Positions 58,372 through 64,000 of a DNA stretch of 64,000 bases are shown in pieces (the first letter of the stretch is position 1; the number at the start of each line of letters is the position of its first letter). The DNA is taken from the NCBI RefSeq assembly GCF_001427795.1, contig NZ_LMHJ01000001.1, positions 543,773 to 607,772 of the forward strand. Reading direction: 5' to 3'. The position numbers and the translations under genes were made by a program. The stretch is from Nocardioides sp. Root682. GTDB lineage: Bacteria; Actinomycetota; Actinomycetes; Propionibacteriales; Nocardioidaceae. Below the pieces are notes generated by a model. It was not told where the DNA came from, did not search any database, and was given only the letters and a program-made list of their open reading frames with translations.

Positions 58372-58532
58372 CCGTTCGAACGGCAAGGGAACCATCAAGT
58401 CCAGGAAACTTGACCGAAGTTTCGTTCGCATCGGGCTCGATAAGCGACAGACTTGGTGGCCGTACACCAAGTCAGGCCGTGGTGGGTCGGGTCATGCAGG
58501 GGACACTGCACGGGTTACGGCCCACCACGGCC
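58372..58532. ncRNA. Tandem hairpins, candidate structured RNA
   Basis: A 160-bp stretch holds four consecutive perfect palindromes: CCGTTCGAACGG (58372-58383), GAAACTT-GACCG-AAGTTTC (58405-58423), GACTTGGTG-GCCGTA-CACCAAGTC (58450-58473), and GGCCGTGGTGGG/CCCACCACGGCC (58475-58486 and 58521-58532) with an inner TGCAG/CTGCA stem. No coding sequence is convincing in 58218-58690. It could be a small RNA, a mobile-element end, or stacked terminators. The remaining bases to 58606 show nothing else. Confidence 0.45.
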
Positions 58533-58606
58533 TGTTGGGAACCATTGCATCACCCGGCGTGCGCGAATTCGATCCCCCACTTCCGCTGGTCCCGACCCGG
58601 TCCGGT

Positions 58607-58639
58607 GGTTGAGGTGCGAGCGAAGCGAGCCTCGAAACC
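58607..58639. repeat. Second type of REP-like palindrome
   Basis: GGTTGAGG and CCTCGAAACC flank a GCGAGCGAAGCGAGC core. It differs in sequence from the GTCGTCGAGTAG family and lies 8 bp upstream of copy G. Confidence 0.6.
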
Positions 58640-58647
58640 TCGCCCAA

Positions 58648-58689
58648 GGTCGTCGAGTAGCCGCGAGGAACGAGCGGCGTATCGAGACG
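58648..58689 (+). repeat. REP-like element (copy G)
   Basis: A full copy (head GTCGTCGAGTAG, core CCGCGAGGAACGAGCGG, tail TATCGAGACG). It begins 1 bp past the stop codon of the prepilin peptidase gene on the minus strand. Confidence 0.85.
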
Positions 58690-58690
58690 C

Positions 58691-59467
58691 CTAGAACCCG
58701 ATCGCGTCCAGGTAGAAGTCCCCGAGATTCCCGGCTCCCAGGATCGCCGCGAACGCACCCAGGATCATGAACGGCCCGAACGGCACCGCGCTCTTGCGCC
58801 CGGCCCTGCCGCCGGCCATCAGCATCACCCCGGCGACCGCGCCGAGCAGGAACCCCATGAACGCACCGACGAGGAAAGTCCCCCACGTCAGGTACGCGGT
58901 CATCCCGCCGACGATCCCGGACAGCTTCACGTCGCCGAAGCCCATCCCCCCGGGCGCGATCAGCCAGACGATGAAGAAGAACGCGAAGAGGATCGCCGCA
59001 CCTTCGGTGGCGCGCAGCAGCGCTCCCCCGTCCCAGCCGATGACCAACAGGCCCGCCAGGACGACGTACGACGGCAGGACGATCTTGTCCGGCAGGCGCT
59101 GGACGTCCAGGTCGATGAGCGCGAGCGCGATCCCGATGGCCACGAAGGTGAGGTACGCCGGCAGCAACCGCAGTCCCTGCTCGTCGGTCCCGAGCCGCAG
59201 CGCCACGAGCACGAACGCCAGGCCCGTACCGGCCTCGACGAGCGGGTACCGCGCACTGATCGGCTCCCCGCAGTCGAAGCACTTCCCGCGCAGCATCAGC
59301 CACCCGACCACCGGCAGGTTGTGCCGGTTGCGGATGGGCGCCTTGCACTTCGGGCACGCCGACGGCGGGCTGACGATCGACTCCCCCGCCGGCACGCGGT
59401 GCGCGACGACGTTGAGGAACGACCCGATGGCGAGCCCGAGCAGGCCTGCGAAGATCGGGACGACCAC
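58691..59467 (-). CDS. pilD: Type IV prepilin peptidase (A24 family)
   Basis: A 258-residue membrane protease with about eight helices. The cytoplasmic N-terminal loop carries CPKC and CFDC zinc motifs (about 38-41 and 63-66), typical for the bifunctional leader peptidase/N-methyltransferase. The catalytic aspartates lie in ALIDLDVQRLPD and GMGFGDVKL. It cleaves the prepilins encoded upstream after Gly and methylates the new N-terminus. GTG start; the PilX-like gene ends 20 bp before it. Confidence 0.92.
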   Translation of the reverse strand: MVVPIFAGLLGLAIGSFLNVVAHRVPAGESIVSPPSACPKCKAPIRNRHNLPVVGWLMLRGKCFDCGEPISARYPLVEAGTGLAFVLVALRLGTDEQGLRLLPAYLTFVAIGIALALIDLDVQRLPDKIVLPSYVVLAGLLVIGWDGGALLRATEGAAILFAFFFIVWLIAPGGMGFGDVKLSGIVGGMTAYLTWGTFLVGAFMGFLLGAVAGVMLMAGGRAGRKSAVPFGPFMILGAFAAILGAGNLGDFYLDAIGF

Positions 59468-59487
59468 CGAGAGAAGTTCCTGCTCGC

Positions 59488-61734
59488 TCAGCGCTGGTGA
59501 CTCCAGCTCATGATGGTGACCTCACGGTCGTTGGTGGTACTGGCATCAGCATCTCTGTCCCAGACCTGTGCCCGCACCTTCAGCGCGAGTTTGCCGGTCG
59601 CACTACACGTCGGAGAGTTGGGGCACACATAGACATTGAACTGCACCAGCGTTCCGTTGAGCCCCAGCCCAGGCGAGTTGTCCGGCAACTCAATGACTGC
59701 GCCCGTGAACTTGAACGCACCGTTGAGGTCGATGTGCAGGGCCCTCGCGATGATTCCCCACCGGAAGACTTGGGCATTGGTGTTGGCGACGTTGAGATAG
59801 ACCTTGCCGAGAGGAACATAGGTGGTCCCCTGAAGGTACGGCTCGCCCTTGCCATTGGTCGCTGAGTCGATCGCCGCGCAACCACCAACGGTCGTCGTGC
59901 AGTTCGTCGAGATCGCCGCCGGGCCGCGCATCTGCGGCACGTAGTACTCCAGTTCGAGCCGAATGGCGTCCAACTGGGCGCTCTGATTGCGGTTCGCGGT
60001 CGCAGTGAAGTCGATCGATGCGCCGGTGTAACCCCTGTCGTGAATACTCTTGGCGAGGGCGTTGTACACCGTCGTCTGCGCTGTCTTGAGGTCGATCGTC
60101 TCCGTGGTCAACGACGTCGGCCGTGTCAGGTTGAACGGTCCCAGGGTGGTGCTGCCAGCCACCGATGGTGTTATCCGAATTGTCGATGCCGTCGTGCTGG
60201 CCGAAGCCGCCCTGTGGCGAACGACCAACCGAGCCGCCTTGAGTACTGCACCCTTGTCAATGGTCGACGGCGGCGCGAAGCCTCCCATGGTGATGGTGCG
60301 TGTCTCGTTGCCGGCCGTGCCCGTCAGCCCGACGCGCTTCCACGTGGCAATACCGTTGCCATCGTTCTGGAGAGCCGCTGCCGTCAGCGGAATCGGGCTC
60401 ACTAGCGGACGAGGATCTGTCTCCGGGTTGAGAGCGAAGGTCTCCGGATCCGAGCCCGTCCCCGTGACGGTCGGCGTACCGGACGTCGTCAATCCGCCGG
60501 CCGAGCCGGTCAGAGTCGTCAGAGTCGGGTTGCTCCCGGTCTTGTTTCCGTACACCACGATCGGCGGACGCGTGCTGCGGTAGGTGGCGCAGAGCTCCAC
60601 CAGCGAGTCAGTGTCGAACATAAGTCGGCTGTCGCCGCCAAAGATGAACTGGACACCCTGGGCGCCAGCGTCAGAGATCGGGTTCTGGCATGCCCCGGGG
60701 ATAGTCGTGGCCCCTGACGGAGTTCCACCGCCAATCAGTTCGCCGCCAATGACCCGAGTGCCAGCGATCTTCCAGATGTTGTCGCGCTCAGCCCCGGTGA
60801 TTCCGTTCTCGTAGAGGGGATCTCCGTTCGACGACTTGTTGTGAAAATCGAAATAGTAGGAGCCCGTTCGGAACCAGACGATCTTGTTGCAACCGGTGGT
60901 GAGGTCCGTCAGAGCCTTGGCGTCGTCGTAGTACCCAGGCTGAAGTTCAACGTAGGTGCCGGTGCATGACGGAACCGTCCGCAGCACGGGGATGGTCGAG
61001 ATATCCGCCGGATAGTTCGGGTCCGACGGGCCGCCGCCGGCCGGGCAGGACTTCGTGTATCCGGCGCTGACGGTGACGTTGTCACACGTTCCTGTACGCG
61101 CACGGACATTCGCGTCATTGACCTCGATAGCACCGGAAGCGCTGATGTTGGAGTTCGACCGGATGCCGCCGCGGACCCGCAGTGTCTTGTTCGCGTTGGA
61201 GAGGCCGTTCTCTCCCCCGCTGTTGCCCAAGGTGATGATGGCGTCGCCGGGGCTGTTGGCGTTGCTCACGTGCCGAACCGTGCCTTGAGCACCCGTCGCG
61301 TCCTCAGGGACACACTCGACATATGCGGACGTCGGAGCATCTCCGCTGGACTTCGTCGCCGGGTAGAAACTGCTGAGCAGCAAGTCGTCGTCCTCGGTGA
61401 CGAAACCGCCCTTGCTCTGGCCGAAACAGCCGTCACCCGGTTCGTTGGTGAACACCCAGTTCGTCGGAATCACGGTGCCAACTGCGTCGTCGGCTGTGTC
61501 CCAGTAGCCGGTGCGCAAGCCGTTCAAGACCACCTGGGCAGCGCCGTCGGCCGCGTAGGTCGTGCCGGCGACCGCACGCAGTTTGATGGTGGCCCGGAGG
61601 CTGCCATCGCCGCGCGTCAGGACCAACCCGGTGACCAGGGCCACCACGGTAACAATGATGATCGCAAGCACCAGAATCGCGCCGGTATCGTCGAGTGCTC
61701 CTCGACGAAGCCTGCTGCGCAGTCGGTCGATCAT
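59488..61734 (-). CDS. PilX-like large surface protein of the pilus operon
   Basis: A 748-residue protein with a basic N-terminus and one membrane helix (about 17-40, TGAILVLAIIIVTVVALVTG) lacking the GFTLxE prepilin motif, then a long Ser/Thr/Gly/Asn-rich beta-type region with several cysteines and a C-terminal segment TGKLALKVRAQVWDRDAD. Position and helix type fit PilX-like pilus assembly or pilus-tip proteins of actinobacteria. Base composition is clearly less GC-rich than its neighbours to the left. Overlaps the upstream pilin (ATGA). The exact role is inferred from context. Confidence 0.75.
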   Translation of the reverse strand: MIDRLRSRLRRGALDDTGAILVLAIIIVTVVALVTGLVLTRGDGSLRATIKLRAVAGTTYAADGAAQVVLNGLRTGYWDTADDAVGTVIPTNWVFTNEPGDGCFGQSKGGFVTEDDDLLLSSFYPATKSSGDAPTSAYVECVPEDATGAQGTVRHVSNANSPGDAIITLGNSGGENGLSNANKTLRVRGGIRSNSNISASGAIEVNDANVRARTGTCDNVTVSAGYTKSCPAGGGPSDPNYPADISTIPVLRTVPSCTGTYVELQPGYYDDAKALTDLTTGCNKIVWFRTGSYYFDFHNKSSNGDPLYENGITGAERDNIWKIAGTRVIGGELIGGGTPSGATTIPGACQNPISDAGAQGVQFIFGGDSRLMFDTDSLVELCATYRSTRPPIVVYGNKTGSNPTLTTLTGSAGGLTTSGTPTVTGTGSDPETFALNPETDPRPLVSPIPLTAAALQNDGNGIATWKRVGLTGTAGNETRTITMGGFAPPSTIDKGAVLKAARLVVRHRAASASTTASTIRITPSVAGSTTLGPFNLTRPTSLTTETIDLKTAQTTVYNALAKSIHDRGYTGASIDFTATANRNQSAQLDAIRLELEYYVPQMRGPAAISTNCTTTVGGCAAIDSATNGKGEPYLQGTTYVPLGKVYLNVANTNAQVFRWGIIARALHIDLNGAFKFTGAVIELPDNSPGLGLNGTLVQFNVYVCPNSPTCSATGKLALKVRAQVWDRDADASTTNDREVTIMSWSHQR

Positions 61735-62393
61735 GTCTGTCTCCGTTCACCAGAGATGGTCTCGGTGTAGTTGGTGGTGCCGTTGCCCTCGGCGTCCAGG
61801 ATCGAAAGGGTGAGACTGACGGACGCCGGCACGTTGACTCCCGCACCCGTGCATGAGGAGCCTCCAGCACCAGCGCAGGTAATGACTGGCGTAGCCGTGA
61901 GGTTGTCGGCAACCTCGACGGTAGTTGGGCTTGTGCCGCAGCGGACGCGGATCAGGTCGAACCGCGTCCCATCAGGCTTCGTGACGTAGGTGACCTTGAT
62001 CGTGGTGGGGGAAGCATCCGAGTCGAGTGACGAATACTCGCTCCACGCCAGGGTCACCAGGGGTGTCGAGCCGGACGGCCCTGCGCACGCGCTGAGACCT
62101 ACCGACTGCTCGAGCGCAAAGGAGTGCACGGCCTCATCGTCGTTGTACACGTTGGAGCGGACACCGATGCTCGCAACATCGCGCTGCCAGTAGGCCGTCA
62201 CGAACTGGAGGTCCTGAGATTCGGTCATCCGGGACTGCGTGTCGACCGAGAACTTGAGGTAGCTGATCACAACGCCTGCGATGCCGGCGGAGATGGTGCC
62301 CATGATGACGACCGTGATGAGCAGTTCGATGAGGGTGAAGCCCGAGGGGTCTCGGCGAGCGCGCCGCAGCCTGCCGATCATTGTCCTCAACAT
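61731..62393 (-). CDS. Type IV prepilin-like protein (major or minor pilin)
   Basis: A 220-residue prepilin. The leader ends at Gly18 and the mature protein begins FTLIELLITVVIMG, with Glu at position +5, the classical signature cleaved by PilD. The helix is followed by a C-terminal globular domain with paired cysteines (ITCAGAGGSSCTGAG). It overlaps the next pilin gene by 7 nt, so the operon is read as one unit. Confidence 0.88.
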   Translation of the reverse strand: MLRTMIGRLRRARRDPSGFTLIELLITVVIMGTISAGIAGVVISYLKFSVDTQSRMTESQDLQFVTAYWQRDVASIGVRSNVYNDDEAVHSFALEQSVGLSACAGPSGSTPLVTLAWSEYSSLDSDASPTTIKVTYVTKPDGTRFDLIRVRCGTSPTTVEVADNLTATPVITCAGAGGSSCTGAGVNVPASVSLTLSILDAEGNGTTNYTETISGERRQT

Positions 62394-62854
62394 GGCGCGC
62401 TCGGATCACAGCTTCGGCGCACGATGATAATGAGTTCCTCGGTGGTGCGATTGTGGGTGCCCTCGCTGTTGACGATCAGCTTCACTCGCTGGACTCCGGC
62501 GTCACTCGCGCAGGCCAGCGTGGCGCCATCACCCGCCAGTGGCACGACGCTGTCGACAGTGGCGTCGTAGCCGGCTGGAACCGTGAAGCCGACCGTTGCA
62601 GGCGAGTAATCGACCCCACCGCCGCACGCGTCGTAGTGGCTGTCAGCCGCTTCGACGTAGTCCTGGATCTTCTCGGCATAGTTGCGCACGAAAGCGCCCG
62701 CAGAGCTCTGCTTGCGGTGAATATCTGAGGCCTTGATGCTCAACTGCAGGCCGGCCATGACGGCCAGACCAGCAGTGCCGAGGATGACGAGCGCGACCAG
62801 CATCTCCACCAGCGTTGCGCCAGCGTCGGAGCGGAGGTCACGGCGTGGATGCAT
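62387..62854 (-). CDS. Type IV prepilin-like protein (minor pilin)
   Basis: A 155-residue prepilin. Cleavage after Gly12 would leave ATLVEMLVALVILG with Glu at +5. The C-terminal domain has Cys residues (DACGGG, LACASD and the terminal SCDPSAPC). Starts on the last base of the PilC stop (TGATG). Probably a minor pilin that primes or caps the fibre. Confidence 0.85.
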   Translation of the reverse strand: MHPRRDLRSDAGATLVEMLVALVILGTAGLAVMAGLQLSIKASDIHRKQSSAGAFVRNYAEKIQDYVEAADSHYDACGGGVDYSPATVGFTVPAGYDATVDSVVPLAGDGATLACASDAGVQRVKLIVNSEGTHNRTTEELIIIVRRSCDPSAPC

Positions 62855-64000
62855 CAGAGTTCCACCTGATCAAAGATGCCGTACATCGCGGACACAAGTG
62901 CGACCGCAACGAAGCCGACGATCCCACCCATCACGATGATGACGATGGGCTCGATGAGGGCCGTCAACTTGGCGATCTTGTAGTCGAGTTCGTCCTCGTA
63001 GTACTGCGCCGTCACCTCGAGCTGGGTGTCCATGGAGCCGGTTTCCTCGCCGACGCGCAGCATCGAGGTAGCCGTTCCGGGGAACAACTGGGTGCGTGCC
63101 AACGGGCCGGCAATGCCCTGACCTTCCAGCATGGCCTCGTTGACCTCGTTGAGCCGCTTCATGAAAACTCGGTTGCGCAGCGAGTCCGTCGAGACGCGTA
63201 GGCCCTCGGTCAGATTGACGCCAGCACCGACCATCGACGCCAGAACGCGGCAGAACCGTTCGACCAACGCGTATTGGATGGTCTCGCCCAGCACCGGCAC
63301 CTTGAGCACAAGCGCATCGCGGGCGTATTTGCCCTTCTCGAAGCGAAGCGCGATGAACGACAGAAGGGCCACAGCTCCGAGGCCACCGAGCATCGCCCAC
63401 CACCAGTTGCCCATGAACTCGGTCGTGTTGAGAAGCATCCGCGTCGGCAGCGGCAGGTCGGCGTCCAAGTCATTGAAGAAGTCCTCGAACTTCGGCAATA
63501 CATAGATCGCCAGCACCAACACAGTCACGACGGACATTCCCGCCACCACCGTGGGGTAGAGCATGGCCGACTTGATCTTGCGACGGGCCTCGAGGTCGCG
63601 CTCGATGTAGCGTGAGAGACGCGCGAGCACCGTGTCGAGTTCGCCGGTCAACTCGGCGGAGCGGACAATGCCACGGTAGAACTCCGGGAACACCTTGGGA
63701 TAGCGCTCGAGCGTGTCCGAGAACCGCTCTCCAGTCCGCAACCCGTCTTCGATCTCGTTCATCATTCGGCGGACCGAGGAGTTGTCGCTCTCGGTACCAA
63801 TGGCGTGGACCGCGTCAAGGATCGGCAGGCCGGCTTTCAGGAACGCGGCGATCTGGCGGGACAGGTGCATGACCTGTTCACGCTTGATCCGCGGCCCCGA
63901 GATCTCGTACTGCAAGACACTCTTCTTCTCGGTGACCTTGAGATCCCGCAACTCCCGCTCATAGAGCGCGATCTCGGCGTCTCCTCGACTCGGTGCCTTT
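62854..64000 (-). CDS. pilC: PilC/GspF inner-membrane platform protein, N-terminus outside window
   Basis: At least 382 residues are visible; the frame stays open to the right edge (KAPSRGDAEIALYERELRDLKV) and no start is seen, so the 5' end lies beyond. Two GspF repeats: IAAFLKAGLPILDAVHAIG and VRSAELTGELDTVLARLSRY in the first, ERFCRVLASMVGAGVNLTEG and LRVGEETGSMDTQLEVTAQYYEDEL (in parts) in the second, with membrane helices after each. It is the platform on which the pilus ATPase drives pilin assembly. Confidence 0.9.
   Translation of the reverse strand, partial: KAPSRGDAEIALYERELRDLKVTEKKSVLQYEISGPRIKREQVMHLSRQIAAFLKAGLPILDAVHAIGTESDNSSVRRMMNEIEDGLRTGERFSDTLERYPKVFPEFYRGIVRSAELTGELDTVLARLSRYIERDLEARRKIKSAMLYPTVVAGMSVVTVLVLAIYVLPKFEDFFNDLDADLPLPTRMLLNTTEFMGNWWWAMLGGLGAVALLSFIALRFEKGKYARDALVLKVPVLGETIQYALVERFCRVLASMVGAGVNLTEGLRVSTDSLRNRVFMKRLNEVNEAMLEGQGIAGPLARTQLFPGTATSMLRVGEETGSMDTQLEVTAQYYEDELDYKIAKLTALIEPIVIIVMGGIVGFVAVALVSAMYGIFDQVEL

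Noticed and set aside
58546..58590. tRNA-like T-arm (ATTCGATCCCC)
   Set aside because: The bases beside the loop do not form a 5-bp T-stem and no acceptor or anticodon stem can be drawn upstream, so neither a tRNA nor an integration remnant is supported.

Overview
The window is high-GC DNA with the gene density of an actinobacterium. The DUF222/HNH endonuclease, the twin-YrbE Mce operon, the PucR, HxlR and PadR regulators, the DUF3556 protein, GTG starts and many leaderless promoters (TANNNT 6-7 nt before the start codon) point to a Nocardioides-like member of the Nocardioidaceae. That placement is an inference, because no rRNA or other marker gene lies in the window. Almost all of the window is coding and no tRNA, rRNA, CRISPR or phage module was seen. 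Both ends cut a gene: a secretory lipase at the left and a PilC/GspF pilus platform protein at the right.

Layout. 1-9.3 kb: secreted lipase, FKBP isomerase, S4 RNA-binding protein, DUF445 membrane protein, an MFS exporter divergent from its TetR with twin operators, a Pr6Pr-type membrane protein, a SNF2-type helicase and an ArsR/SRPBCC-fusion pair. 9.4-17.9 kb: an exported helical protein, an acyl-CoA-dehydrogenase-like enzyme divergent from an HxlR regulator, an arsenic operon (ArsO-like flavoprotein, ArsR, MIP channel, ArsC) with repeated ArsR boxes, then a PadR-controlled operon with a FadH-like dienoyl-CoA reductase and a SnoaL-like protein. 18-22.4 kb: a complete OpuC-type compatible-solute ABC transporter followed by an NmrA-like protein and DUF1304. 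22.4-23 kb: a cluster of REP-like palindromic repeats around a small GIY-YIG endonuclease. 23-32.6 kb: DUF1501/DUF1800 pair, an HNH-repeat protein, DUF3556 plus acyl-CoA ligase, a PucR regulator and a CrtI-like FAD protein.

32.6-46.4 kb is one minus-strand Mce operon of 12 genes, nearly all overlapping: two YrbE permeases, the MceG ATPase, six MCE proteins, then an RND exporter, a membrane-anchored PpiC-type foldase and a small membrane protein. It looks like a complete lipid-transport machine with its own exporter and chaperone. 46.5-49.9 kb: small membrane protein, SDR, photolyase, alpha/beta hydrolase. 49.9-53.4 kb: a divergent regulon controlled by a CsoR-family repressor that keeps both cysteines but lacks the copper-ligand histidine. 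Two identical C6G6 operators each sit in the -35/-10 spacer of one promoter, driving DUF302-CsoR one way and MmpL-AhpD-DUF2892 the other. 53.4-58.7 kb: cardiolipin synthase, an orphan 70-residue protein with a structured leader, a SulP transporter, a DUF222-HNH endonuclease carrying an in-frame palindrome, and a 470-bp gene-poor stretch with consecutive hairpins and two repeat families. 58.7-64 kb: a type IV pilus/pseudopilus operon (platform protein, two prepilins, PilX-like protein, prepilin peptidase) with visibly lower GC in the pilin genes.

The strongest candidates for something undescribed are the CsoR-like dual-operator regulon, the Mce-RND-foldase operon, and the REP-like repeats that bracket endonuclease genes and even supply stop codons.
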